A DNA stretch of 64,000 nucleotides. Source: Streptomyces rubiginosohelvolus. GTDB lineage: Bacteria > Actinomycetota > Actinomycetes > Streptomycetales > Streptomycetaceae. The notes beneath the pieces were generated by a model. That model had not been told where the DNA came from and searched no databases. It saw only the letters and a list, made by a program, of their open reading frames with translations. Of this stretch, positions 42,410 through 51,347 are shown one piece after another (the first letter of the stretch is position 1; each line of letters opens with the position of its first letter). The stretch is from NCBI RefSeq assembly GCF_014649875.1, contig NZ_BMTW01000001.1, positions 1,116,001 to 1,180,000 on the forward strand. The letters run 5' to 3'. A program made the position numbers and the translations under genes.

Positions 42410-43681
42410 GTGACCCCCCTCGATCTCGCCGGCTACCTCATAGCGGGCCTGATGACGGCCGTTGCCCTGTGGCGTATGCCCGCTGCCCTCTGGGGCGACG
42501 AGGAGGACCGCAGACGCCGGGCGCTGTGGGGCTGCTACGCCGGATTCGCCATCGCCCTGTGGACGAAGACCGAGGCGGTCCGCATCGGCCTCAACAACAG
42601 CGCCGTCACCGACCTCGCCGTCCTCATCAAGCACTACACCGCCACGGTGGCAATTCTGGCCATCCTCAGCTACATCGTGGCCATCTACGGCAGCTACCCC
42701 GAAGAGGGCGCGGTCCCCCGGCACGTACGGTTCGCACGGCTCGTGCAGAAGCTGGCGGCCAAGGCCTCCGTCGCCACGCTGATCCTGCTGACCGTCCTGT
42801 TCTTCACCGTCGTCGACCGCTCCGAGCCCTCGGACCGCTTCGTCTCCGACCACGCCGGGGAGTGGGGCGCCACGCTCTACATGAGCGTCTTCTACCTCTA
42901 CCTCGGGGCCGCGTCCGCCGTCTGCGCCTCCCAGTGGGCGCTGGCCACCCTCGACGCCCGCCGCCGCCATCTGCGCATCGGGCTCGGGATGATGACGTTC
43001 GCGATGTTCATCGGCGTCGGCTACACCGTCAGCCGCACGCTCTTCCTGTGGATCAGCGTGGTCGACGAGCCGACCGAGGCGTTCGCCCTGCGCTTCGACC
43101 AGATCACCGAGGCCGCGCAGCTGGTGCTGTTCGCGTTCTTCGCCCTCGGCGCGTCCATCCCCGCGTTCGCGGCCGGGGCGCGCCGGGCCAGGCTGTGGCG
43201 GGCCCAGGTCGGACTGCACGCCCTCTGGTACGAGTTGATGACCGCGTTCCCGGAGCAGCCGTTCGACCCGCCCGCGTCCCTGCCCCGCGAGCTGACCCGG
43301 TTCAACGTCCCGGCCGACCTGCGGGTGGACCGCTGGGCCGCCGACATCGCGGACGCCGCCGAGAAGCTGCGCCACTACGTGCCCGACGGGCTGCTCGACG
43401 CCGCCGGACGGGCCGCCGCCCGCGACACGGACGACCCGCGCCGCGCCGCGTCCCTCACCGACGCCTACTGGATCCGGGCCGCCCTGCTCGCGAAGGAGTC
43501 CGGCGCGCCCGCCGGGGGCGCCGCGACGGTCGCCTCCCAGCACGCCGCGGACCAGGACGGCGAGGTGGCCCGGCTGGTCCGGGTCGCCGCCGCGTACCGG
43601 ACGGTCGACGAGGAGCGCGCCCGCACCGTCCTCGCCACAGCCACGGCCGACACGGCCCGCACGACGGAGACGAGCGCATGA
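42410..43681 (+). CDS. MAB_1171c-family membrane protein
   Basis: A 423-residue protein. The N-half has about seven hydrophobic helices (LAGYLIAGLMTAVALWRM, then WGCYAGFAIALWTKTEAVRI, and YTATVAILAILSYIVAIYG). The C-terminal ~180 residues are soluble (LWRAQVGLHALWYELMTAFP onward) and may be a regulatory domain. The layout fits the family annotated as putative transporter or sensor MAB_1171c, which is often found next to XRE and ImmA genes in actinobacteria. The GTG at 42410 is chosen; the frame upstream of it is open but not conserved-looking. Its stop overlaps the next ATG (ATGA). Confidence 0.75.
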   Translation: MTPLDLAGYLIAGLMTAVALWRMPAALWGDEEDRRRRALWGCYAGFAIALWTKTEAVRIGLNNSAVTDLAVLIKHYTATVAILAILSYIVAIYGSYPEEGAVPRHVRFARLVQKLAAKASVATLILLTVLFFTVVDRSEPSDRFVSDHAGEWGATLYMSVFYLYLGAASAVCASQWALATLDARRRHLRIGLGMMTFAMFIGVGYTVSRTLFLWISVVDEPTEAFALRFDQITEAAQLVLFAFFALGASIPAFAAGARRARLWRAQVGLHALWYELMTAFPEQPFDPPASLPRELTRFNVPADLRVDRWAADIADAAEKLRHYVPDGLLDAAGRAAARDTDDPRRAASLTDAYWIRAALLAKESGAPAGGAATVASQHAADQDGEVARLVRVAAAYRTVDEERARTVLATATADTARTTETSA

Positions 43682-44331
43682 CCGGCAGCACGGCCCCCAC
43701 CACCGACGGCGCCCCGCGCCGGGGAACGCCCGGCGAGGGGATCCCCACCACCTCCGCCCGCACGGCCTCCGTGGCGCGCACCGTCACCGACGCCCTCCAG
43801 CCGCGCAACGTGCTGCTGGCGGGCATGCTCGGCATCGGCCTCGCGGCGGCGGGCGGCGACTGGACCGGGCTGCTCTGGGGCTTCCTCGGGGCCCTCTGCG
43901 CCGGGCTGATCCCGGCCGGGTACATCGAGTGGGAGCGCGGACGCGGCACCTGGGGCGACCGCCATGTCGTGGACCGGACGAAACGGGCGCCGATCTTCTT
44001 CGTGATCCTGGGCTCGATCGGCGCCGGCTCGGTGGTGATGGTGCTGGGGAACGCGCCGACCGGGATCCTCGTCGCGATGCTCGCGCTGTGGGTGATGACG
44101 ATCGGTCTGCTGGCCGTCAACACGGTGTGGAAGATCTCGGTCGACTCGGCGGTGGCCTCGGCGGCCGTCTCGCTCCTCGCCGTCGTGCACTCCCCCTGGT
44201 GGATCGCCGCGTACGCGCTGACCGCGGCGGTCTGCTGGTCCCGGGTCGCCCTCGGCTACCACACCGTCGCCCAGACCCTGGCGGGCGCGGGCCTGGGGGC
44301 GGCGACGACGGTGGCGTACGTGTTCGCCTGA
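43678..44331 (+). CDS. PAP2-like membrane protein with a substituted motif
   Basis: A 217-residue membrane protein with about six helices. It resembles PAP2 phosphatases of actinomycetes: motif 1 is near DRHVVDRTKRAPIFF and motif 3 is SRVALGYHTVAQTLAG. In motif 2 related proteins read SVHxA, with the catalytic His, whereas this one reads WKISVDSAVAS, with Asp. The Asp of motif 3 (HxxxD) is Gln here. So it may not be an active phosphatase. It begins in an ATGA overlap with the MAB_1171c gene, so the two proteins are made together. Confidence 0.78.
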   Translation: MTGSTAPTTDGAPRRGTPGEGIPTTSARTASVARTVTDALQPRNVLLAGMLGIGLAAAGGDWTGLLWGFLGALCAGLIPAGYIEWERGRGTWGDRHVVDRTKRAPIFFVILGSIGAGSVVMVLGNAPTGILVAMLALWVMTIGLLAVNTVWKISVDSAVASAAVSLLAVVHSPWWIAAYALTAAVCWSRVALGYHTVAQTLAGAGLGAATTVAYVFA

Positions 44332-44479
44332 GAACGCGCCGCGTCGGGACGGTCCCGCGTCCGCGGGGGCGGCGTGCCGCGAGCGGTCCCGCGTTTGCGG
44401 GGGTGGCGGACACCCGGTTACGTGGACGGGGAGGGCGCGCCCGCGAACGGACGGGCCCCACCGGCTGGAGGTGTCCCCG

Positions 44480-44728
44480 ATGGCGAAGAAACGGTCCGCG
44501 ACGCCCGGCAAGGGCCTGCGCGGCAGCAAGGCCGGGCTCGTCCTGAGCCTGGGCAGCAGCGCGCTCGCGGTCATCAGGGCGTCCAAGCAGGTCCGCCGGG
44601 CCAAGGGCACGCACGACAAGCTGAACACCGCCGACGCGGTGGCGGGGATGCTGCCGCTGATCACCTCGGCCGCCCTCGTCCTGCGGCAGCTGCGCGGCCG
44701 GAAGCGGGAGACCCCGGAAGCGGCCTGA
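44480..44728 (+). CDS. Small conserved membrane-associated protein
   Basis: An 82-residue protein with a basic N-terminus (MAKKRSATPGKGLRGSKAG), two weakly hydrophobic segments (LVLSLGSSALAVIRA and GMLPLITSAALVLRQL) and a basic end. No domain is recognised. The ATG at 44480 has GGAGG 8 bases upstream. It follows the PAP2-like gene by ~150 bp but has its own ribosome site, so membership in the XRE operon is uncertain. Confidence 0.65.
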   Translation: MAKKRSATPGKGLRGSKAGLVLSLGSSALAVIRASKQVRRAKGTHDKLNTADAVAGMLPLITSAALVLRQLRGRKRETPEAA

Positions 44729-44815
44729 ACGAGCCGCTCCCCGACCCGCCCGAAAGGCCGGAAATCGCCCCGCTTCCGGCCACTGAACGGCGCCCGGCCG
44801 GGGTACGACTGTGCC

Positions 44816-45667
44816 GTGCCGAACCCTTTCGAGATCACCGCGGCCCGCGCCGAGGACATCGTGACGCTGGGCGCGTGGGCCCACGAGGAGAGCTGGAACC
44901 CGGGCCTGCACGACGGCGCGGTGTTCTTCGCGACCGACCCCGGAGGCTTCCTGTTCGGCCGGCTCGACGGCGAACCGGTCACCTCCGTCTCCGTCGTCCG
45001 CTACGGCGACGCGTACGGCTTCCTGGGCTTCTATCTGACCCGCCCCCACCTGCGCGGACAGGGTTACGGCCTGCGGACCTGGCAGGCCGGCACGGCCCGC
45101 CTCGCCGGGCGCACCGTCGGCCTCGACGCGGTGCCCGCGCAACAGGACAACTACCGCCGCTCCGGCTTCCGCACCTGCTGGAGCAACGCGCGGTACGAGG
45201 GAACGCCCCCGCCGGACATCGCACCGCCGCCGGGAACCACCCTGATCGACGCCCGCAGCGTGCCGTTCGACCTGCTCGCCGCCTACGACCGGCGGTACTT
45301 CCCGGCCGCCCGGGACACCTTCCTGGCCGCCTGGATCACCGCCCCCGGCCGCGCGGCCCTCGCGGCGGTCGGGGACGGCGGGCTCCAGGGCCTCGCGGTG
45401 CTGCGGGCCTGCCGCGCGGCTTCCCGGATCGGCCCGCTGTACGCCGACTCTCCCGCCGTGGCGGCGGCCCTGGTCAGCGCGGTCGCGGCCACCGCACCGG
45501 ACACCCCGGTCGCCGTCGACGTACCCGACATCAATCCGGCGGCGGTGCGGCTGGCCGGGGAGCTGGGCCTGACCCCGTCGTTCGACACGGCGCGGATGTA
45601 CAGCGGCCCGGAACCGGTGATCGACCGGCCGGGCCTGTACGGCATCACGAGCCTGGAACTGGGCTGA
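44816..45667 (+). CDS. GNAT-family N-acetyltransferase, two-domain
   Basis: A 283-residue enzyme. The N-terminal GNAT domain has the acetyl-CoA loop LRGQGYGLRTWQA (near residue 80) after YGFLGFYLTRPH. The second half is a YitH/HolE-like domain (FDLLAAYDRRYFPA, LAGELGLTPSFDTARMY), as in acetyltransferases of the GNAT-18 type. It would transfer acetyl from acetyl-CoA to an unknown amine. The GTG at 44816 has no strong ribosome site. TACGACT about 12 bases upstream may be a -10. Confidence 0.87.
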   Translation: MPNPFEITAARAEDIVTLGAWAHEESWNPGLHDGAVFFATDPGGFLFGRLDGEPVTSVSVVRYGDAYGFLGFYLTRPHLRGQGYGLRTWQAGTARLAGRTVGLDAVPAQQDNYRRSGFRTCWSNARYEGTPPPDIAPPPGTTLIDARSVPFDLLAAYDRRYFPAARDTFLAAWITAPGRAALAAVGDGGLQGLAVLRACRAASRIGPLYADSPAVAAALVSAVAATAPDTPVAVDVPDINPAAVRLAGELGLTPSFDTARMYSGPEPVIDRPGLYGITSLELG

Positions 45668-45692
45668 CCGGGGGTCATGGAAACAGCGGCCG

Positions 45693-47423
45693 TCACTCCG
45701 CCGGGGCAGGCCGCACCACCGGCGGACCCTCGCGGATCCGGGACGCGAGAACGGCGATGTCGTCCTCGGCGTCCTCGCCGAACCGGTCCAGCACCCGGTC
45801 CAGCAGGTCCTCCAGGCGCCCGCCCGGCGGCATGGTCAGCGAGGCCAGCCGCTGCACGGACACGTCGATGTCCTCGCCCCGGCGCTCCACCAGACCGTCG
45901 GTGTACATGAACAGCACGGTCCCCGGGCCGCAGGGCACGGACGCGGTCCGGTACCCGCCGAACCCGGTGCCGAGCGGCGGCCCCACCGGCACCGGCACGA
46001 CCCGGGCCCCGGCGGCGCCCGGGTCGATGAAGACCGGCGGCAGATGGCCCGCGCTGGCCACCTCGCAGACCCCGGCGAACCGGTCGACGACGGCGAGCAG
46101 ACAGGTCGCCGCCCGGTCCAGACCCGACCGCTCCACCATGGTGTCGAGCTGCTCCAGGATCCGGTGCGGCGGCAGGTCCTCCTGCGCCAGCAACCGCAGC
46201 AGCGAGCGGTACTGGCTCATCGCGACGGCCGCCTCCACCCCGTGCCCCATCACGTCGCCCATCGCCTTGAGGTGCCGGCCGTCCTGGAGCGGGACGACGT
46301 CGAACCAGTCCCCGCCGACCAGGACGCCCTCGTCGGCGGGGAGATAGCGGGTGGCGACCTCGACGTGGGAGTGGGGGCCCCACGGCTCGGAGAGCAGGGA
46401 GCGCTGGAGCTCGCGGGCGATGCTGTGCTCGTGGTCGTAACGGCGGGCGTGGTCGAGGGCCACGCCCGCGCGCACGGCGAGCTCGCGGGCGACAGCCACG
46501 TCCTGGTCGTCGAAGAGGGGTGAGCCCTCGGCCCGGATGAGGGTGAGCGTGCCGAGCGGCCGGCTGCGGGCGGTCAGCGGAACGACGAGCGCCTGGCGCA
46601 GCCCGAGCGCCAAAGAGGCGGTGATCCGGTCGGAGGTGACGGTGCTGCGCCCGCGCTGGTGGTTCTCCCAGTCGTCGACGACCGGCTCGTTCTCCAGCAG
46701 ACAGCGGGTCACCGCGGAGTCCGCGGCGAAGTCGACGTACTCCCCGGGATGGCCGAACCGCTGCACCTGCTCGTCGAGGTCGCCGTCGCCCCGCAGCGCG
46801 GCCCGCCGCAGCCGTACGACACCGGGCTCCGGGCGGCGTACGGAGTGCCCCACCTCGGCCGGGAACACGTCGACCGCCGCGACGTCGGCGAAGTCGGGCA
46901 CCACGAAGTCGGCCAGCTCCCGGCAGGTGGTGTCCATGTCGAGCGTGGTGCCGATCCGGACGGCGGCGGTGGAGAGCAGGGCGACATGGCCGCGGGCCTG
47001 CTCCAGCTCCTCGCGCTGCCGGGCGATGTCGGTGATCTCGACGACGATCGCCATCAGCCCGCAGCCCTCCCCCTCCGCGTCGAGCCGGTGGTACGTGGCC
47101 CGCCAGAGCTGCTGCTCCTCCTCGGTCGGCGCCCAGGTCCGCCCGCTGATCGTCACTTCCCGGGGCTTGCCGTCGGCCAGCACGTCGCGCAGGGCGGCGG
47201 CCTGGCCGTGCAGCCCGGGCAGCACCTGGGAGAAGGTCCGCCCGATGTGGGAGCGGGCGGGGAGGCCGTTGAGCCGTTCGAGGGCGGGGTTGACGTAGGT
47301 GTAGCGAAGTTCGTGGTCGAGCACCGCGACGGCGGCGGGATTGCCGTCGAACAGGGCCGCGACGGTCTTCGGGTCGAAGAACGACGGCATGCCGTCGTCG
47401 CACGTGTCGGCCTGCAAGAGCAT
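45693..47423 (-). CDS. PAS-GAF-SpoIIE protein phosphatase (PP2C-type)
   Basis: A ~576-residue regulator. Residues ~15-140 are a PAS domain (AVLDHELRYTYVNPALERL), ~165-335 a GAF domain, and ~350-560 a SpoIIE phosphatase with the metal Asp residues in GGDWFDVV, MGDVMGHG and EDDIAVL, plus YTDGLVE. Such proteins dephosphorylate anti-sigma-factor antagonists in response to a sensed signal. The start is uncertain: ATG 47423 has GGGAGG only 1 base upstream, whereas a TTG 6 bases later has ideal spacing. No RsbW-like kinase or antagonist is adjacent. Confidence 0.88.
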   Translation of the reverse strand: MLLQADTCDDGMPSFFDPKTVAALFDGNPAAVAVLDHELRYTYVNPALERLNGLPARSHIGRTFSQVLPGLHGQAAALRDVLADGKPREVTISGRTWAPTEEEQQLWRATYHRLDAEGEGCGLMAIVVEITDIARQREELEQARGHVALLSTAAVRIGTTLDMDTTCRELADFVVPDFADVAAVDVFPAEVGHSVRRPEPGVVRLRRAALRGDGDLDEQVQRFGHPGEYVDFAADSAVTRCLLENEPVVDDWENHQRGRSTVTSDRITASLALGLRQALVVPLTARSRPLGTLTLIRAEGSPLFDDQDVAVARELAVRAGVALDHARRYDHEHSIARELQRSLLSEPWGPHSHVEVATRYLPADEGVLVGGDWFDVVPLQDGRHLKAMGDVMGHGVEAAVAMSQYRSLLRLLAQEDLPPHRILEQLDTMVERSGLDRAATCLLAVVDRFAGVCEVASAGHLPPVFIDPGAAGARVVPVPVGPPLGTGFGGYRTASVPCGPGTVLFMYTDGLVERRGEDIDVSVQRLASLTMPPGGRLEDLLDRVLDRFGEDAEDDIAVLASRIREGPPVVRPAPAE

Positions 47424-47585
47424 GCCTCCCACCGCTCGTCGGCTCCCGAGCCTCCATCGTCGGCCGCGGCTTCCGGTACCGCATCCGCAGGACGGCAGGC
47501 GGGTCCCGGGCGGTTCCGGGCGGTTCCAGGCCGGACGAGGGGCCCCAGGGCCGGGCGTCCGCACGGCAGGCGGCAGTCCGACGCC

Positions 47586-48335
47586 CTAGGCGCGCGTCCG
47601 GGCCCGGAACCGCCCGGGATCCGGACCCGGGTCGAGGCCGAGGTCGAGGTCCAGATCGAGGGTGCCTTCGGTGGCCTCGGCGGTGGGCGGCAGGGCGAGG
47701 GCCTCGCCGACCGGCCCCGGCAGACTGCCGGAACCCAGCAGTCCGGTGACCAGCCCGGTGGTGAGCCGGTGCCAGGCGGAGGCCCGCCGGATCATGGCGT
47801 GGTCGCCGCCCCGGACGGTGACCATGCACGTACGGGCTCCGGCGCGACGGGCCCGGGCGGTGAGGGACTGGGTGGCCTGGGGGCTGGTCATCCGGTCCCG
47901 GTTGCTGTGGACGAGGACGATGTCACGGCCGGCGAGCTGGGTGACCGGGTCCCCCGGCGGACACCAGGGGGCGAGCCCGACGACGCCCCGCACGAGGGGG
48001 TGCCCGGCGGCGCGGAGGGCGGCGCGCGCCCCCATGGAGTGACCCAGGAGCACCACCGGCAGCTCATCGCCGGCTTCCTCCCGCAGCGCGTCGAGGGCGG
48101 CCACGGCGTCGTGGAAGGGGTTCGCGCGGTCGCCGTTCCAGCCCCGGTGGCCGTACCGCACCTGCGTCACGAGCACGTTGCCACCGGTGGCGCGGGCGGC
48201 CCGGTCGACGGCCCGGACGAAGGGGCGCATGCGGGTGCCGGGCAGATTGAGGAGACCCGGCGGCGGGGGCTCCGTGCCGGTCTCGCGCCCTCCGTGCAGG
48301 ACGAGAACCGCTGCCGACGGCGGTCGTTGGGCCAC
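47586..48335 (-). CDS. Small alpha/beta hydrolase
   Basis: A 249-residue serine hydrolase. The oxyanion region is AAVLVLHGGRETG, the nucleophile is in VVLLGHSMGARAAL, the Asp in VHSNRDRMTS and the His in GGDHAM. The GTG at 48335 is chosen because TGGAGG lies 6 bases upstream; the longer in-frame reading is low-complexity. The C-terminal ~35 residues are acidic and repetitive (DLDLDLGLDPGPD) and probably disordered. The substrate is unknown. Confidence 0.85.
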   Translation of the reverse strand: MAQRPPSAAVLVLHGGRETGTEPPPPGLLNLPGTRMRPFVRAVDRAARATGGNVLVTQVRYGHRGWNGDRANPFHDAVAALDALREEAGDELPVVLLGHSMGARAALRAAGHPLVRGVVGLAPWCPPGDPVTQLAGRDIVLVHSNRDRMTSPQATQSLTARARRAGARTCMVTVRGGDHAMIRRASAWHRLTTGLVTGLLGSGSLPGPVGEALALPPTAEATEGTLDLDLDLGLDPGPDPGRFRARTRA

Positions 48336-48450
48336 GCGTACCTCCAGGTCCGGGTGCGGGGCGCGGGCGCCCTTCTCCCCGTATTCGGCGCCGAGGCCGC
48401 CCCGGATGGGCGAAACGGCCAGACGGATTCCGACGGATCCCCATGGGCCC

Positions 48451-48480
48451 GACGGGATCCGACGGGATCCGACGGGATCC
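48451..48480. repeat. 10-bp tandem repeat, three perfect copies
   Basis: GACGGGATCC occurs three times head to tail, with decayed copies just before (48430-48440). Each copy carries a BamHI-type GGATCC palindrome. It lies upstream of the hydrolase (minus) and the peroxiredoxin (plus). A role is unknown. Confidence 0.9.
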
Positions 48481-48575
48481 CCCGGATCAACGACTCGCCG
48501 GACCCGGAAAGTGCCGCCCCCGGTACGGTCACGACCACGGAGCATCCGTGTACCAGACACAGAAGGAGCCTTCCC

Positions 48576-49061
48576 ATGGCATCAGGCCCCCAACTCAACG
48601 CCGAGGCACCCGACTTCACCCTCCCGGGCGGAGTCCTGACGGGCGAGACCTTCGAGCGCTCCGACTACCACCTCTCCGCAGCCCGTGGCCGATCCGTGGT
48701 CCTGGCGTTCTACCCGGGGGACAACACCTCGGTCTGCACGAAGCAACTCTGCTCGTACTCCTCGGGCATGGAGGCCTTCGAGGGCCTCGACGCCGACGTC
48801 TGGGGAATCAGTCCACAGGGTGTGGACAGCCATGAGTCGTTCGCCCGCGCCTTCGGCTTGCGCATGCCGCTGCTGGCCGACGAGGGCCGGGAGATCGCCA
48901 GGGCGTACGGGGTCTCCGCGCCGGGCATCGGCGTGCGGCGGGCGGTCTTCCTCATCGGCCCGGACGGGGTCCTGCGCTGGAAGCACGTGGCGTTGCTCGG
49001 CGCGACCTTCCAGTCACTCGACACCCTCACGAACCATCTGTCCGGCATTAAAGAAGCGTAA
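48576..49061 (+). CDS. BCP/PrxQ-type peroxiredoxin
   Basis: A 161-residue thiol peroxidase that reduces peroxides. The active-site block is FYPGDNTSVCTKQLCSY: the peroxidatic Cys is the first and the resolving Cys is 5 residues later, as in 1-Cys/2-Cys atypical BCP. The conserved Arg is in GVRRAVFLI. AAGGAG precedes the ATG by 8 bases. It appears monocistronic. Confidence 0.94.
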   Translation: MASGPQLNAEAPDFTLPGGVLTGETFERSDYHLSAARGRSVVLAFYPGDNTSVCTKQLCSYSSGMEAFEGLDADVWGISPQGVDSHESFARAFGLRMPLLADEGREIARAYGVSAPGIGVRRAVFLIGPDGVLRWKHVALLGATFQSLDTLTNHLSGIKEA

Positions 49062-49166
49062 AGATTGCCGGATCCCGGCAGTGACCGACGTGGGTCGTGT
49101 ATGGGATCATCCAGCCAGATCGACGAAAAACACTCGGGGGAAGTCGACAGACAGGGGAGTGATCGC

Positions 49167-49676
49167 GTGACCTTCTTTCTCGGTCTCGGCATTGCGGGAA
49201 TCGTCCTGCTGGCCCTCTCCCTGATCTTCGACGGGGTCCTCGAAGGGCTCTTCGACGGCGTGGTGGACGGTCTCTTCGACGGGCTGCTCTCGCTTCCGGT
49301 GATCGCCGGCTTCCTCTCGATGCTGGGCTTCGGCGGCGCGATCGTGCTCGGCGCGACCGGCGCGGGGACGCTCGTGGCCACGGTCGTCGGCGTCGCCGCC
49401 GGCCTGGTCGCGGGCTGGCTGACCTGGAAACTCAGCAGGGCCCTGATGCGCGACCAGACGCACGCCACGCCGCGCGACTCCGACCTGGTCGGCACCTCGG
49501 GTTCCGTGGTGACGGCGATCCCGGCCCAGGGCTACGGCGAGGTGCTGCTGCGCCTGGGCGGCCAGCCGGTGAAGTACGCGGCCAAATCGGCCACGCCCGT
49601 CGCGCGCGGGACCGAGATCTGGGTGGAAGAGGCCCTGTCGACCACGTCGGTCGCGGTACGCCCGGTGGAGCGCTGA
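49167..49676 (+). CDS. NfeD-like membrane protein
   Basis: A 169-residue protein with two or three N-terminal membrane helices (FFLGLGIAGIVLLALSLIF, then GTLVATVVGVAAGLVAGWL) and a C-terminal OB-fold (GTSGSVVTAIPAQGYGEVLL, KYAAKS, GTEIWVEEAL) typical of NfeD proteins that partner flotillins. Between the helices is a repeat of GLFDG. The GTG at 49167 is chosen because GGGGAG lies 8-9 bases upstream. It precedes the flotillin gene, and NfeD-flotillin pairs stabilise membrane microdomains. Confidence 0.85.
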   Translation: MTFFLGLGIAGIVLLALSLIFDGVLEGLFDGVVDGLFDGLLSLPVIAGFLSMLGFGGAIVLGATGAGTLVATVVGVAAGLVAGWLTWKLSRALMRDQTHATPRDSDLVGTSGSVVTAIPAQGYGEVLLRLGGQPVKYAAKSATPVARGTEIWVEEALSTTSVAVRPVER

Positions 49677-49805
49677 CCACGCACCACCGGCTCCACCACC
49701 TGACCGCCCCACCCCCGCCAACTCCACCTCCATCTCCATCTCCACAGCAAGGCCCGCTCCACAACGATCTGCCGTCCCCCCAGGGAGGCAGGGGGGACAA
49801 ACCTC

Positions 49806-51257
49806 ATGAGTCCAGTAGTCATCGCCGTCATCGGCATCGTCGTACTCCTCGTCCTGCTCGGCCTCGTCGTCATCACGCGCTACAAGGTGGCCGGGCCCAG
49901 CGAGGCGTTCATCATCACCGGCCGCCGCGGCAAGAAGTCGACGGACCCGGTCACCGGGCGCACCAGCATCGACAACAGCGGCCAGAAGGTCGTCGTCGGC
50001 GGCGGCGTGTTCGTCGTCCCGTTCGTCCAGCAGAAGTTCACCCTGGACCTCTCCAGCCGGCACATCCCGATCGCCGTGCGCGGCGCGGTGACGCTGCGCG
50101 GCGTCAAGTCGAACCTCGAAGGCGTCGCGATCGTCAAGGTCGGCGGCAGCGAGGACGCGATCCGCGCCGCGGCCCAGCGTTTCCTCCAGCAGCAGGACGG
50201 CATCGTCGGCTTCACCCAGGAAGTGCTCTCCGGCGCGCTGCGCGCGATCGTCGGCCGGATGTCGGTCGAGGACATCATCCGGGACCGGGCCGCGTTCGCC
50301 GGCCAGGTCGCGGAGGAGGCCGAGGCCAGCCTCTCCGGCCAGGGCCTGATCCTGGACGCCTTCCAGATCCAGGACATCACCACCGAGGGCTCCTACCTGG
50401 AGGACCTCGGCCGCCCGGAGGCCGCCCGCGCCAAGCAGGAGGCGGACATCGCCGAGGCCATCGCGAAGCGGGCCTCGGAGCAGGCCCGGCTGAAGGCGGC
50501 CGAGGAGATCGCCATCGCCGAGCGGACGTACTACCTGAAGCAGGCCGAGATCAAGGCCGAGACGGAGGCCGCGGCCGCCAAGGCCAACGCCGCCGGCCCG
50601 CTCGCCGAGGCGGCCCGCCAGCAGGAGGTCCTCGCCGAGCAGGAGAAGGTCGCCGAGCGCCAGGCGGCCCTGACCGACCGCGAGCTGGACACGAAGGTCC
50701 GCAAGCCCGCCGACGCCGCCCGCTACCAGGCCGAGCAGGAGGCGGAGGCCCGCCGCATCGCCCAGGTCAAGGAGGCCGAGGCCGACGCGGAGCGCTCGCG
50801 CCTGACCGGTCAGGGCGAGAAGCTGCACCGTTCGGCGCTGGCCGACGCGGTCCGCATCGAGGGCGAGGCGGAGGCCGCGTCCATCGCCGCCAAGGGTGCG
50901 GCCGAGGCCGAGGCCATGCAGAAGAAGGCCGACGCGTTCGCCCAGTACGGCGACGCGGCCGTCCTCCAGATGCTCGTCGAGGTCCTCCCGAGCGTCGTCG
51001 CGAAGGCCTCGGAGCCGCTGAGCGCCATCGACAAGATGACGGTCATCTCCACGGACGGCGCGAGCCAGCTGGCCCGCACGGTCACCGACAACGTCTCGCA
51101 GGGCATGGAACTGCTCAGCTCGACGACGGGCGTGGACCTCGCGTCCCTCCTGGAGAACCTGAAGAACCGCACGACGACGGTCCCGGCCCCGACCGCGACG
51201 CCGGACGCGTCCGCTTCCGCTTCCGCGGCGAACGGCGAGATCGAGATCAAGGGCTGA
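49806..51257 (+). CDS. Flotillin-family (SPFH) protein
   Basis: A 483-residue membrane-domain scaffold. It starts with one hydrophobic helix (VVIAVIGIVVLLVLLGLVVI), then the SPFH domain (residues ~30-200, with VGGGVFVVPFVQ and GQGLILDAFQIQDI), and a long Ala/Glu-rich coiled coil (EADIAEAIAKRASEQARLKA) that oligomerises. The C-terminus is Thr/Ala-rich. GGGAGGCAGGGGGG precedes the ATG. It pairs with the NfeD-like gene upstream, and a strong terminator follows. Confidence 0.94.
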   Translation: MSPVVIAVIGIVVLLVLLGLVVITRYKVAGPSEAFIITGRRGKKSTDPVTGRTSIDNSGQKVVVGGGVFVVPFVQQKFTLDLSSRHIPIAVRGAVTLRGVKSNLEGVAIVKVGGSEDAIRAAAQRFLQQQDGIVGFTQEVLSGALRAIVGRMSVEDIIRDRAAFAGQVAEEAEASLSGQGLILDAFQIQDITTEGSYLEDLGRPEAARAKQEADIAEAIAKRASEQARLKAAEEIAIAERTYYLKQAEIKAETEAAAAKANAAGPLAEAARQQEVLAEQEKVAERQAALTDRELDTKVRKPADAARYQAEQEAEARRIAQVKEAEADAERSRLTGQGEKLHRSALADAVRIEGEAEAASIAAKGAAEAEAMQKKADAFAQYGDAAVLQMLVEVLPSVVAKASEPLSAIDKMTVISTDGASQLARTVTDNVSQGMELLSSTTGVDLASLLENLKNRTTTVPAPTATPDASASASAANGEIEIKG

Positions 51258-51281
51258 CGCGCAGCACGACGAGCGCACCGG

Positions 51282-51312
51282 TGCCCGGGAGCCACAGGGT
51301 GGCTCCCGGGCA
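51282..51312 (+). terminator. 14-bp hairpin terminator after the flotillin gene
   Basis: TGCCCGGGAGCCAC pairs perfectly with GTGGCTCCCGGGCA around the loop AGG. Confidence 0.85.
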
Positions 51313-51347
51313 TACCCATGTCCGCCGGGCACGCCGAACCGCCCGCC

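Noticed and set aside
45283..47829. An 848-codon open frame on the minus strand overlapping the GNAT and SpoIIE genes
   Set aside because: It runs across two real genes in another frame, and its composition is Arg/Gly/Pro-rich without motifs.
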